From contig NZ_CP030050.1 in the NCBI RefSeq assembly GCF_015291705.1, forward strand, positions 1,798,001-1,862,000: DNA of 64,000 nt. The letters run 5' to 3'. Within the stretch, counting starts at the first letter, position 1, and each line of letters starts with the position of its first letter. The translations under genes were made by a program, and so were the position numbers. Shown in pieces: positions 36,019 through 44,708 of this stretch. The notes under the pieces are model-generated. The model saw only the letters and a list, made by a program, of their open reading frames with translations. It searched no databases and was not told the DNA's origin. Origin of the DNA: Bradyrhizobium arachidis (GTDB lineage: Bacteria > Pseudomonadota > Alphaproteobacteria > Rhizobiales > Xanthobacteraceae).

Positions 36019-36486
36019 ATGGGGCGACGACGGGGTAAATCATCTGACGCCGGGACCATCTTTCTGGTCCTGATTGGCGGATTGGTGGTGGCTATTATGG
36101 CCATCTATCGATTCGTTGTGGAACACGCAGCCGCGATAGGATCGTGTGTTCTGGCAGCCGGGGTTGTTTGGCTCCTCTATCTCACTTTGAGGGGCAGGTC
36201 GCAGAACGTATCTCCTTCAGAGCGGCATTCCGAGCTTCCGAATTCCGGTCAAAGCCCGCCACCAGCGATAAGCAAGCTTCGTTCGAGTGTGCCGCCAGCA
36301 GTATGGTTGGCGGCAGGCGAAGGCGCGGCCTTCGGCAAGGCAGAAATTTCTGGGGGCATGTTCTACTACGGCGCCTGGATGGCTGGGCCGAACGGTGAAA
36401 CCAGGCAGTATGCGATAAATCCTGCTCTTCCGGCGCACTCGCGTCAGCCCGATGTCGATGGTCAGTCGATGCCTTATCCTACTTTC
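36019..36486 (+). pseudogene. TerB_N-domain membrane protein, truncated
   Basis: Two N-terminal membrane segments (GTIFLVLIGGLVVAIMAIYR and AAIGSCVLAAGVVWLLYLTL) are followed by a TerB N-terminal domain start: VWLAAGEGAAFGKAEISGGM, FYYGAWMAGPNGETRQYAIN and PDVDGQSMPYPTF. TerB_N proteins belong to tellurite-resistance/stress gene sets and normally continue for several hundred residues. The homology ends near 36486, where the 3' end of the opposite DUF2130 gene begins. The frame runs on to 36744 through antisense sequence only. Confidence 0.65.
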
Positions 36487-37829
36487 CAGTCACGTTCGCC
36501 TGCGGCTTCCAACATTGGGACCTCTAGACTGGGAATCTCCGGCATCGCCTTGCCGGCAATCGCTTGCAGGTCACCAACCATGCCGACGGTCGATTCGATC
36601 ACGGCCAATATTTGCGTTTCGCGCTTGGCCCACTGCCTTCCCAAGAATTTGCGCTCCTTATCCAAATCCTCGCGCATTTCGTTAAACTTCTCGACCACGG
36701 CATCCACCCGTTGGCGGAATTTTGTGCCGGTCAGGTATTGGTAGACCTGCTCCATCTTGGTCTGCTGTCCCTGTTGAACCATGCGCGAACTGTTGACGTC
36801 GATAAGTCCCTGGCGGAGAGCCACTGCAACCGGGAGCGCACATCGCGGATGAGCAACCCAGATGCCGTCGATGAGATCGAAATGCTCTACATGCTTTGGT
36901 AGAGCCAGTGAGACGATAAGCGCCACGTCCGCGCCACAGCGGCGTTGATCATCGCGAAGTTTTGCAAGCCAGCCGTCGCTCCATGCCTTAGTCCGCTTCG
37001 ACTCCCATAGGATGATGCCGGCGGGTTGACTGATCGAGCCGTTCACCTGCTGCATCACGTCGGCACCGAGCTCACCCTTGCCGACAGGCTCAATCAGATC
37101 TGTGGGAAACCTTCCCCGGAGCAACTCCTCCAGCTCAAGTTCGAGAACCTCACCTTGCGACTGTTGCGAACCTTGCTCGGCCTTGCGCTTCAACTCTTCG
37201 ATCGTGCGGGCCATGGATTCGATTGTTTGGTCCTTTTCCGCAACCCGCAAGCGCGCGGCTTCGTCGGCATCCTGCCTTGCCTTAGTCTGGATTTCCCCGA
37301 TGGATGCGTGCACGCGTTTTTCTATGGTTAAGTCGAGCTCCCGCTTTTCCTGTTCGAGCGCTCGTTGTTGTCGCATCAACTCGGCTTGTTGCTTCTGGGC
37401 CTCGGCCAGCTTGAGGTTGTTGTTGGCCAAGCTGGCCCTTAGCTCTGCAGCCTCCGCTTCCTTCGCTTGTAGCTCAGCGGCAGCCGCCTCGCGTGCCTTC
37501 CTTCCCTCGCTAGAGGCAAGTTGCGCCCTCTCTATCGCCAATCGTTGTGCGACCCGGTCTTCAAGTTGCTCGCGTTCCCTCGTAAGTTGCTCGCGTTCCA
37601 GCCGCAGCGCCTCGACTTTTCGAGCCAACTCGGCGTCCTTGCTCGCCAGCTGTTCCTGAAAGCGCTGACGCGTTTCCGCGAGCAGCGGAGCAGCCAATGA
37701 TTCCGTCAGGTGGATCTCGTGATTGCAGTTGGGGCATTGCAAGGTCGGTTCAGTTGAAGCGCCGGCTGCGATTGCTTTAAAGTTCATGAACTTCCCCATT
37801 CCGACCGGTCCCGATTGAAAATCATCCAA
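36474..37829 (-). CDS. DUF2130 coiled-coil protein with nuclease-like core
   Basis: A 451-aa protein. The N-terminal CPNCNHEIHL has a CxxC pair typical of a zinc motif. A long coiled coil runs from about residue 50 to 215. The DUF2130 core (GRFPTDLIEPVGKGELGADV, then IILWESKRTKAWSDGWLAKL) has an E-x-K arrangement resembling PD-(D/E)XK nucleases, although activity is unproven. The start at 37829 is chosen because its ATG overlaps the stop of the upstream small gene (ATGA). Its 3' end collides with the truncated TerB_N gene. The length is normal for the family. Confidence 0.8.
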   Translation of the reverse strand: MDDFQSGPVGMGKFMNFKAIAAGASTEPTLQCPNCNHEIHLTESLAAPLLAETRQRFQEQLASKDAELARKVEALRLEREQLTREREQLEDRVAQRLAIERAQLASSEGRKAREAAAAELQAKEAEAAELRASLANNNLKLAEAQKQQAELMRQQRALEQEKRELDLTIEKRVHASIGEIQTKARQDADEAARLRVAEKDQTIESMARTIEELKRKAEQGSQQSQGEVLELELEELLRGRFPTDLIEPVGKGELGADVMQQVNGSISQPAGIILWESKRTKAWSDGWLAKLRDDQRRCGADVALIVSLALPKHVEHFDLIDGIWVAHPRCALPVAVALRQGLIDVNSSRMVQQGQQTKMEQVYQYLTGTKFRQRVDAVVEKFNEMREDLDKERKFLGRQWAKRETQILAVIESTVGMVGDLQAIAGKAMPEIPSLEVPMLEAAGERDWKVG

Positions 37830-38088
37830 GTGCGATTGGGCCGTCTGCGGCGGCGATGTCTACATGCTGTTTGCCGGTCGCCGCCCTTTTCCACGCAATC
37901 CGCACTTTTGAGCCGGGCAGAAATCGCCCGCTCTTTGGCAAAGAACTGGCTTTGCCGCATTGAGCGAGGTTGAAAGGGCAGTCTTCGATGTTCCTGTTAT
38001 GTACTCGCGAGGCCGCCGTCAATTGGTTTCCCATCTGATGCATGTCGGGATCGGATGAGCGGGCCCAATGTTGAGGCCCAAGGTGCAC
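37822..38088 (-). CDS. Small protein coupled to the DUF2130 gene
   Basis: Up to 88 aa. The C-terminal half looks coding (NIEDCPFNLAQCGKASSLPK, then FLPGSKVRIAWKRAA). The stop overlaps the DUF2130 ATG, supporting translation. A shorter start at 38043 is possible. Unknown family. Confidence 0.45.
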   Translation of the reverse strand: MHLGPQHWARSSDPDMHQMGNQLTAASRVHNRNIEDCPFNLAQCGKASSLPKSGRFLPGSKVRIAWKRAATGKQHVDIAAADGPIALG

Positions 38089-38118
38089 ACGGCCAATTCT
38101 CAGCCTTTTAGGGAAGTT

Positions 38119-38255
38119 TTGGCGTATTAAGGCGCCAATATACGACTTTGCGGTAGCTTAAAGCGCCAAGCAGTTGACATAGCCGAAGAGGAGTGTTATA
38201 TTCCTTGGTGCCATAAGGCGCCAAAAAGCATTTTAATGGAGCCTTAAGACGCCAT
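38119..38255 (+). promoter_or_regulatory. HipB-type operator array (four sites)
   Basis: Sites with TTGGCG-N8-CGCCAA geometry: O1 38119-38138 (perfect), O2 38150-38169 (right half only), O3 38205-38224 (TTGGTG-N8-CGCCAA) and O4 38236-38255 (TGGAG-N8-CGCCA, overlapping the hipB ATG). O1-O2 and O3-O4 centres are 31 bp apart, and the pairs flank the promoter. The two-arm N8 layout is that of E. coli HipB operators (TATCC-N8-GGATA). Confidence 0.75.
38174..38202 (+). promoter_or_regulatory. Strong sigma-70 promoter of hipBA
   Basis: TTGACA (38174-38179), a 17-base spacer, and TATATT (38197-38202). It lies between operators O2 and O3, so HipB binding should block it. Confidence 0.8.
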
Positions 38256-38595
38256 GCCTCCTCGCAGTCAGTTTATCAGCGCACCACCCTCTGCCGTTCA
38301 GGAAGCGATCAAGCGCTTGGGCAACAATCTCCGGACCGCGCGCCTGCGCCGCAACCTGAGCCATACAGAGCTGGCAACTAAGCTGGGCGTAGATCGGCAC
38401 GTCATCGCCGATGCTGAGAACGGGAAATTGAGCACCAGTGCCGGCGTGTATCTCGGCATGCTGTGGGCAATGAATCTTCTCCCGTCTCTTGCCGACGTTG
38501 CCAACCCGAAGAACGATGAGGAGGGGCTCGCTCTAAGCGGCCTCGATGAGCGCGAGCGTGCGCGACGGGGGGGGGGACCAAGCAATGCCTTCTGA
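38254..38595 (+). CDS. hipB: HipB-like antitoxin and repressor
   Basis: A 113-aa XRE-type helix-turn-helix protein (NNLRTARLRRNLSHTELATK, LGVDRHVIADAENGKLST). Antitoxins of this type neutralise HipA and repress their own operon. The upstream operator array fits that role. The coding sequence contains a run of ten G at 38567-38576, eight bases before the hipA start. The product ends ARRGGGPSNAF after overlapping hipA by 11 bases. The ATG at 38254 sits within operator O4. Confidence 0.85.
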   Translation: MPPRSQFISAPPSAVQEAIKRLGNNLRTARLRRNLSHTELATKLGVDRHVIADAENGKLSTSAGVYLGMLWAMNLLPSLADVANPKNDEEGLALSGLDERERARRGGGPSNAF

Positions 38596-39925
38596 GGAAT
38601 GTTTCGTCTATATCACGCTGCCAGGCCAGACAGAACCGGTTACGGCCGGGCGGTATCAGCTCGACACGACACGCCAAGGTGCCGCCGTTGGACAATTCGT
38701 CTATGGCCGCAGCTACCTCGAGCGAAAGGATCGCGTCGAGTTCGATCCGGTCGAGCTCAAGATTCAAGTTCCGCCATTCCGGACAACGAAGCTGCGGGGC
38801 AATTTTGGCGCGTTGCGCGACAGCTCTCCGGACGCCTGGGGACGCAAGCTGATCGAAACTCGTCTGGGCAATCCGTCGCCGAGCGAAATTCAATATCTGC
38901 TCAATTCACCCGACGATCGCGCCGGCGCTTTGAGTTTTGGTCTCAACGTGCAACCGCCGGCACCTGTTCGTACGTTCAACAAGACGCTGGACTTGGCGCG
39001 TTTAATCGAAGTAGCCGACCAGATCGTTGCCGCCGAGAAGGATCCAGCAGCAGCACCAGCAGGTGCTGACGCTGAACAGGCAGAGGCGTTGATGCGCGCG
39101 GGCACTTCGATGGGGGGTGCGCGGCCGAAGGCTACTGTCGAGGACGAGGGTGCGCTTTGGCTCGCGAAATTCCCCCACCGCGACGATCGATGGAATAACC
39201 CTCGGGTCGAGCACGCCATGCTGACCCTTGCTCGCGGGTGCGGGATCTCGTGCGCAGAGAGTCAGATGACCACGATCGGCGATAAAGATGTCGTCCTGAT
39301 TAAACGGTTCGATCGGAATAAGGCGGAGAAGGGTTACCACCGCAGCAGGATGGTGAGCGCCTTGACGCTGCTCGATGCCGATGACACGCCTGATACTGTC
39401 GATAAGCGTCGAAGATGGTCATATCTCCTGCTGGCTGACGAAATTCGGCGAGCCGCATCCGGAACTCAGTCGAAAGATCTGCCAGAGCTGTTTCGGCGGG
39501 TGTGCTTTAACGCTCTCATCTCCAATACCGACGATCATCCACGTAACCACGCCATCTTGGCAAAGGACCAAGCGTGGTCTCTATCACCGGCATACGACCT
39601 CACCCCGAACCCGATGATTGCCTTGGAGCGCCGGGACCTGGCGATGGCGTTTGGCAACTGGGGGCGTTACGCCAACCGGCTCAATTTGCTCTCGCAGAGC
39701 GAACGTTTCCTCTTATCAAAAGAAGAGGCAACGGCAATCGTAGACGGCATGAAAGCGACCATTGGGGAGTCCTGGTATAGGGTCTGCCGACAGGTCGGCG
39801 TCAGCGAGCGTGACTGCGAATTGATCCGTAGCGCGTTCGTTTACGAAGGCTTCGGTTACGATTTGGCGGATCCGACGATCGCAACCGACGACGCCGAAGA
39901 GCTGCCAACGACCCGTCCGCGTTAA
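38585..39925 (+). CDS. hipA: HipA-like serine/threonine kinase toxin
   Basis: A 446-aa HipA-family kinase, the toxin that phosphorylates a translation component (glutamyl-tRNA synthetase in E. coli) and causes dormancy. It has an N-terminal HipA_N domain (FVYGRSYLERKDRVEFDPVE), the glycine-rich loop MGGARPKATVEDEG, VVLIKRFDR, the catalytic Asp316/Asp317 in NTDDHPRNHAIL, and the metal-binding Asp338 in SPAYDLTPN. All are intact. The ATG at 38585 follows the overlapping hipB 3' end. A longer frame from 38546 lies inside hipB. It is likely a functional module. Confidence 0.88.
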   Translation: MPSEECFVYITLPGQTEPVTAGRYQLDTTRQGAAVGQFVYGRSYLERKDRVEFDPVELKIQVPPFRTTKLRGNFGALRDSSPDAWGRKLIETRLGNPSPSEIQYLLNSPDDRAGALSFGLNVQPPAPVRTFNKTLDLARLIEVADQIVAAEKDPAAAPAGADAEQAEALMRAGTSMGGARPKATVEDEGALWLAKFPHRDDRWNNPRVEHAMLTLARGCGISCAESQMTTIGDKDVVLIKRFDRNKAEKGYHRSRMVSALTLLDADDTPDTVDKRRRWSYLLLADEIRRAASGTQSKDLPELFRRVCFNALISNTDDHPRNHAILAKDQAWSLSPAYDLTPNPMIALERRDLAMAFGNWGRYANRLNLLSQSERFLLSKEEATAIVDGMKATIGESWYRVCRQVGVSERDCELIRSAFVYEGFGYDLADPTIATDDAEELPTTRPR

Positions 39926-40158
39926 AACGAACGGGAAATCTGCCGAAGCGCGATGATCGCGCGCTCACAGGCGGCCGCCACAAGGCGCCAACCGACGGTG
40001 GCCAAGACATCTAGGTCGCTAGTCCTGAGCGTGGCCGGAGGAACGCCGCAGATGCCCGATAATATCTGAATAGCGGCCAGCTTTTTCGACGCGTCGGACT
40101 AACTGCGCCAGGATCGGTAGCTTGCTTCTGGCTGTTCGAAACGCCTCATAGTCGTCCG
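39926..40158. other. Short region with a minus-strand coding scar
   Basis: A minus-strand reading of ~45 codons before 40020 looks protein-like (ARSKLPILAQLVRRVEKAGR) but has no start. It is probably the cut end of a gene removed by the IS insertion. Confidence 0.3.
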
Positions 40159-40651
40159 TTAAGAATCTGGTTTGAGCGCAGGTGTAAGAGGGAGCAGCTG
40201 CATCAAAGCGTTCAAGATTAGGTGCAGCAGAAGCTTCAGCCAGGCGAGGACGAGGCGAAGATTGTGGCCGACGGCGGTCAGGACGACATTGGCCGCATCG
40301 CCGTCGCGGCCCTTGAGATGGCAGCGGCCGAGGTGTCCGTCGGTCTTCATATGACCGATCACGGGCTCGATGGCGGAGCGGCGCCTGAGTTCGCGTTTGA
40401 TCACCCCGAAGACGCCACGCTTCTGGCAGGAGATGAAGACGCGGCGCGGGTTTTCCGTTTCGTGACCGCGATAGCCCTTGTCTACATAGGCGCGCTCGAT
40501 TCCGCAGCCAGTGAGCGTCTCGGTGCTGTTGATGACCTCGCGGAGCGTGTGCCTGTGATAGGGGTTACCCGGCAGCGCCTTGGCGTGCAGCACGAACTGG
40601 CCGCCCGGGCGCGGGCATTGGTGGTGACGATCGAAGCCTTGACGCCGATCT
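40159..40651 (-). pseudogene. IS5-family transposase, C-terminal piece
   Basis: Starts at the IS110 border with GVKASIVTTNARA, then changes frame near 40610 to GGQFVLHAKALPGNPY. It continues with the second catalytic Asp in AYVDKGYRGH and the Glu in SAIEPVIGHMKTDGHLGR, and ends in a leucine-rich tail. It is the 3' half of the gene whose 5' half is at 42042-42503. It is inactivated by the insertion plus one frameshift. Confidence 0.78.
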
Positions 40652-42033
40652 ATGGACCACGCCCGCGTTGCAAGAGGAATCGACAAACGGATGTAGCGGT
40701 CTGCGCCAATCTATCCGGCTTCGATTTGAGGCTCTCGCCTCGAGCCATTATGGATATCCGCCCACTTCTGTCCTCAATAACTCGCCGGCCTCAAGAAGGG
40801 CCATGGCGTCGAACCAGGCTTCAGAAGTGTCGGTGCAACCGTTGCTCCATCGTCCTTTCCGTCTCGCAAACCTCGGCGGGATGTTGTGCCTTTCCGGTTG
40901 GACCGTGGATCTTCTCCTTCCCGGCCGTGTCTTACGCGGCGTGGCCCACGAAGTTGGCGTCGTAATCACGGCCCTTTGCGAGCATGCTCCAGGCTAGGCG
41001 CGCGAGTTTTGCGGCCAGGGCGACAACCAGTACATTCGAGTGGAGCCGCTTGGATGCTGCTTCCAACCAGGCTCCGAAGCCATGCCTGGGCCAACTCTGA
41101 CGCCTTAGAAGTACGGCTCTGGCCCCTTGAATGAACAGCGTTCGGAGGTACCGATTGCCACGCCTCGATATGCGGCCGAGAATGGTTCGATCGCCGGTCG
41201 AAATTTGTTTCGGTACGAGGCCAAGCCATGCTGCAAAGTCGCGGCCCTTATGGAAGGCATCACCAGTTCCGATCGCGGCGATCATCGCACTTGAGATGAT
41301 TGGTCCGACACCCGGCGCACTCGTCAGGCGGCGACAGTGTGCGTCTTGATCAGCGAGTTCGTCGATTTCCTTCGTGATCGATGCGACCCGCCGCTTGAGA
41401 AAGCGCCAGTCTTCGGCCAGGTCCTGAATGAGCCGAACCACTCGAGGCGACAAGTTATCCGAGAGCATCGAGAGAATCTGTGGAAGTGCCAATCGGAGTG
41501 CTGCCGCTCCCTGCCGAACTGGCAGCCCTCGCTCAAGCAAAAAACTCGGATTTGATTGATGACCGCGGTTCTCTGTGTCACCAATCGACTGCGAACTCTG
41601 TGCAGCGCCTGCAAGTCGAGTTGCTCGGCCGATTTCAACGGGACAAAGCGCATGGTCGGGCGTTGCGCCGCCTCTGCGATGGCTTCGGCATCACGGAAGT
41701 CATTTTTGTGGCCCTTGAGGTATGGCTTCACATACTGCGCTGGCAAGAGCCGTACTTGATGGCCTAATTTCTCGAGCTTGAGACCCAGGTGGTGTGCTCC
41801 TGCACAGGCTTCCATTCCGATCAGGCAGGGCGGAACATTGGCCAGCGACTGCTCAAGCTGATTTCTCGATCGCTTCTTGCGTAGGATGATTGCACCCGTT
41901 GCATCGAACCCCACCACATGGAATGTGTTCTTGCCTAGATCAATGCCGATCGTGACAATGTTCGTATGGACATGGTTTGCGCTCCTTCTCTTGCCGGGGC
42001 TCTACCTTGCCGTTGAGAGCGGGCGTGATCCAT
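40652..42033 (-). mobile_element. IS110-family element inserted in the IS5-type transposase gene
   Basis: About 1.38 kb, bounded by inverted repeats ATGGACCACGCCCGC (40652-40666) and, on the minus strand from 42033, ATGGATCACGCCCGC. The flanking IS5 sequence resumes almost directly on each side (APYE on one side, GVKAS on the other), which fixes the borders well. Its transposase is frameshifted. Confidence 0.8.
40932..41973 (-). pseudogene. IS110-family transposase (DEDD), frameshifted
   Basis: The N-terminal DEDD domain reads NIVTIGIDLGKNTFHVVGFD, but no start codon is in frame: the ATG at 41973 is one base out. The frame continues through CLIGMEACAGAHHLGLKLEK and QYVKPYLKGHKNDFRDAEAI. At a T6 run (~41547) the match shifts to the second frame, LLERGLPVRQGAAALR, and the C-terminal Transposase_20 domain (TSAPGVGPIISSAMIAAIGT) is intact to 40932. 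Two single-base losses explain both breaks, so the copy is dead unless frameshifted. Confidence 0.8.
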
Positions 42034-42041
42034 GCCATTAA

Positions 42042-42503
42042 CTCATACGGCGCTGAGGCCTTGCCCTTACCGATGCATTCGACCTCGGGTGCGTGGAAGG
42101 AGTAAAGCTTGTATCCGCGCTGCCGCTGCTCCTGGGAGCGGATCTGGCCTGCGCGCGAAAGCGGTTGCTCGAACGCAGCTTCGAGTTCTGGCTGGCCGGC
42201 GATCTTGCGGCGGATGTCTCGGATCAGGCGGCCGAGCCGCGACCGCAGCAGGCGCAATTGCCGACGATGGCGCTTGAACTGTTTGGCATGGGCATAACGA
42301 CCCGCCATCATCGCCGCCTGCTTGGCGATGCGCCGATAGGATTGCCGCAGCTCAAGGCCATGCGCGCGGGCCAGCCGGTTGAGCACCCTGATCGCCGCAT
42401 GGACCAGCTTGGCATCGGTCGGGAAGGTGATGGCCTTGGGCTGCACGGTAGTGTCCACCGTCACCCGCTTGAGATCGCGCGTCCGCAACGCGCCGGTTGG
42501 CAC
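42042..42503 (-). pseudogene. IS5-family transposase, middle piece
   Basis: Reads RDLKRVTVDTTVQPKAITFP (first catalytic Asp in VDTT) through SRAGQIRSQEQRQRGYKLYS to KGKASAPYE, where IS110 interrupts it. The usual ~100 N-terminal residues are missing. Confidence 0.78.
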
Positions 42504-42523
42504 CTACCCAATTTTACCCAGTC
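42504..42523 (+). promoter_or_regulatory. 10-bp-period direct repeat, site C
   Basis: CTACCCAATTTTACCCAGTC. It lies 78 bases upstream of the GTG start of the Tm-1-like operon, exactly where the IS5 remnant is cut. Confidence 0.58.
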
Positions 42524-42601
42524 GCGCTCGTATCCGGCCTTATGAGCCATTTTACTTCGATCTAGACCTCCAAATGTCCAGAAACGTCTAGGAGGAAGAT
42601 C

Positions 42602-43852
42602 GTGTCTCACCATTGCGTGGGCGACCAGAGGTCGGTCCGGGATGGTCACGCCTCCGATCTTGCGGGCAAGGTCGCGATTATCGCAACCTTGGACACAAAG
42701 GGCCGCGAAAGCACTTATCTCGCGCGCGTCATCGAACAGTGGGGCCGCAAGACTCTTACGATCGATGTAGGCACATCAAACAGAAGGTGCAGAAGCGAGG
42801 CGGATAGCAGCGATGCACGGGTGGCTGCACCCGCCGAGCTCTTACGGGAAATAGCTGCAAGCGCGCGTGAAGAAGTCAAGGAGCTCCTGCGATCAGGTGC
42901 GATCGACGCAGTCGTCGGAGTGGCGGGCGGCAAAGGCAGCGCAGTCTTCGGTGAAGTTGTATCGGATTTGCCATATGGATTCCCAAAGCTGCTGGTGAGC
43001 AGCGCGAGGCCAGCCCTCCTGGCCGAACTCGCCCTCCACAATGACATCATCCTCTATCCGACCCTGGTCGATCTCTTCGGAATCAACGCGTTCACCGAGC
43101 GCGTTCTCGACAACGCAGGGCGGGCCATTGCGGCGATGCACTATGTGCCTGCTCGAGAGCGGCGGAAGACAAAGACTGTAGCGATCACGGCCTTTGGCGT
43201 GACGACCCCGGCGGCAAATCGCTGTGTAGCGCGGCTGGCAGAGGCAGGCGTCGACGCGATTGTCTTTCCGGCCAATGGCGCCGGGGGCCGCAAGATGGAG
43301 CAGCTCGTGTCCGCCGGTGAGTTCGATGCGGTGATCGATTTGACCACAACCGAGCTCGCTGACGAGCTCGTCGGCGGCACCGCCAGTGCAGGTCCCGATC
43401 GGCTCAAAGCAGCTTCTCACCGGTTGATACCTCAGCTTATCGCGCCGGGAGCTGTCGACATGGTGAATTTTGGCCCTCCCTCGAGCGTGCCTGCCGAGTT
43501 CAAGGGACGCCAATTCTATTCGCATACTCCCTTCACGACGCTCATGCGCACGACCGTCTCGGAGAACGAGCGCATAGGCAGGCTCACAGCAGAGCGCCTT
43601 TCGCAAGCAAAGGCGCCTGCCCTCGTGTTGTGGCCGGCCAAGGGGGTGTCTGACTATGACCGAGACGGTGGAATCTTTCGAAACCCTGAAGCCGATAGAG
43701 CCTGGTTCGACGCTGTCAGGCAAAACCTACCGCCCTCGATTATCGCCCGCGAGCTGGATTGTCACATCAACGATCCGGAATTTGCAGACGCGGCCGCATC
43801 GTGGATCGTCGAACGATTGACACCAGGAGGGTCCTCGCGTGCGGATGTTTGA
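42602..43852 (+). CDS. Tm-1-like ATP-binding protein (UPF0261)
   Basis: A 416-aa cytoplasmic protein of the UPF0261 family, related to the N-terminal domain of tomato Tm-1. Typical blocks are KVAIIATLDTKGRESTYLAR, VVGVAGGKGSAVFGEVVSDL, VAITAFGVTTPAANRCVARL and the C-terminal LVLWPAKGVSDYDRDGGIF. The family binds ATP, but its reaction in bacteria is not established. It is normally paired with the TIM-barrel protein encoded next, as here. The GTG start is set by AGGAGG at 42590-42595. It overlaps the next gene by 14 bases. Confidence 0.88.
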   Translation: MSHHCVGDQRSVRDGHASDLAGKVAIIATLDTKGRESTYLARVIEQWGRKTLTIDVGTSNRRCRSEADSSDARVAAPAELLREIAASAREEVKELLRSGAIDAVVGVAGGKGSAVFGEVVSDLPYGFPKLLVSSARPALLAELALHNDIILYPTLVDLFGINAFTERVLDNAGRAIAAMHYVPARERRKTKTVAITAFGVTTPAANRCVARLAEAGVDAIVFPANGAGGRKMEQLVSAGEFDAVIDLTTTELADELVGGTASAGPDRLKAASHRLIPQLIAPGAVDMVNFGPPSSVPAEFKGRQFYSHTPFTTLMRTTVSENERIGRLTAERLSQAKAPALVLWPAKGVSDYDRDGGIFRNPEADRAWFDAVRQNLPPSIIARELDCHINDPEFADAAASWIVERLTPGGSSRADV

Positions 43853-44708
43853 TCGGGCCGAAATACTCGCAAAGATCACGGTTCAAGTTGCGGCGGGAAA
43901 GGCAGTGCTTGCCGCGGCGAGCAGTTGCGGGCTCGTCGCAAAATGCGCAGCTCTCGGCGGGGCTGATATGCTCGTGGTCTACAGTACTGGGTTATCGCGG
44001 TTGATGGGGCTGCCGACGAGCCGGATCGGCGATTCCAATGCGCGGACGCTTGAGCTAGCGGCGGAGATCCGCAATGTCGTCTCCTCCGTTCCTGTTATAG
44101 GCGGTGTCGAGGCCTGGGATCCCCTCCGGCTCGACCTCGATGACCTTCTGGACAAGTTCTGGGCTGCCGGCTTCTCCGGCGTGATCAACTACCCGACCAT
44201 TTCAACAATGGGTGAGAAATGGCGTGAGCGTCGAAACCGCGTCGGGCTCGGCTTTGAGCGTGAAGTTGAGATGATCGCGGCGGCCCGCAAGAAGAACATC
44301 TTCTCGCTCGCCTATGTCGCAAGCCCGCACGACGCCAAAGCGATGGTAACGGCGGGAGCCGACTGCATCGTCCCACATGTCGGCGCAACCCGCGGCGGGC
44401 TTGTGGGGCATGAGGAGGGACAGTCGATTGAAGAGGCCATCAGGCGCATCAACGACATCAATGCTGCAGCTCAGGCCGTCCGCCCGGACGTCACCCTTCT
44501 CTGCCACGGCGGCGCAGTCGCTGAGCCCCAGGATACCTCGGAAGTCTACCGATCGACCGGATGTGTCGGCTTCGTTGGCGCCTCCTCCATCGAACGGATC
44601 CCGATCGAGCGGGCGGTGAAGGCTGCAGCCGAAGAATTCAAAGCCGTTCCGCTCCCGCGAGAGCGTCAGCATTCACTGCAGACTCCACACCGAGGCACGA
44701 ATGAATAG
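43839..44708 (+). CDS. PEP-hydrolase-like TIM-barrel protein
   Basis: A 289-aa single-domain barrel of the family annotated as phosphoenolpyruvate hydrolase-like, matching the C-terminal half of Tm-1-type proteins. Visible blocks are VLAAASSCGLVAKCAALGGA, FSGVINYPTISTMGEKWRER, CIVPHVGATRGGLVGHEEGQ and the phosphate-loop-like VGFVGASSIERIPIE. It starts with GTG at 43839, eight bases after AGGAGG (43825-43830), within the end of the Tm-1-like gene, and overlaps the FAD enzyme by eight bases. The same domain forms the N-terminus of the regulator at 28309. Confidence 0.86.
   Translation: MRMFDRAEILAKITVQVAAGKAVLAAASSCGLVAKCAALGGADMLVVYSTGLSRLMGLPTSRIGDSNARTLELAAEIRNVVSSVPVIGGVEAWDPLRLDLDDLLDKFWAAGFSGVINYPTISTMGEKWRERRNRVGLGFEREVEMIAAARKKNIFSLAYVASPHDAKAMVTAGADCIVPHVGATRGGLVGHEEGQSIEEAIRRINDINAAAQAVRPDVTLLCHGGAVAEPQDTSEVYRSTGCVGFVGASSIERIPIERAVKAAAEEFKAVPLPRERQHSLQTPHRGTNE

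Larger units (their letters stand above)
40159..42503 (-). mobile_element. IS5-family element remnant split by IS110
   Basis: A leftward DDE transposase gene in two pieces (42503-42042 and 40651-40159) separated by the IS110 element. The N-terminus is missing beyond 42503, where repeat site C begins, so the right end of the element is lost. Confidence 0.75.
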
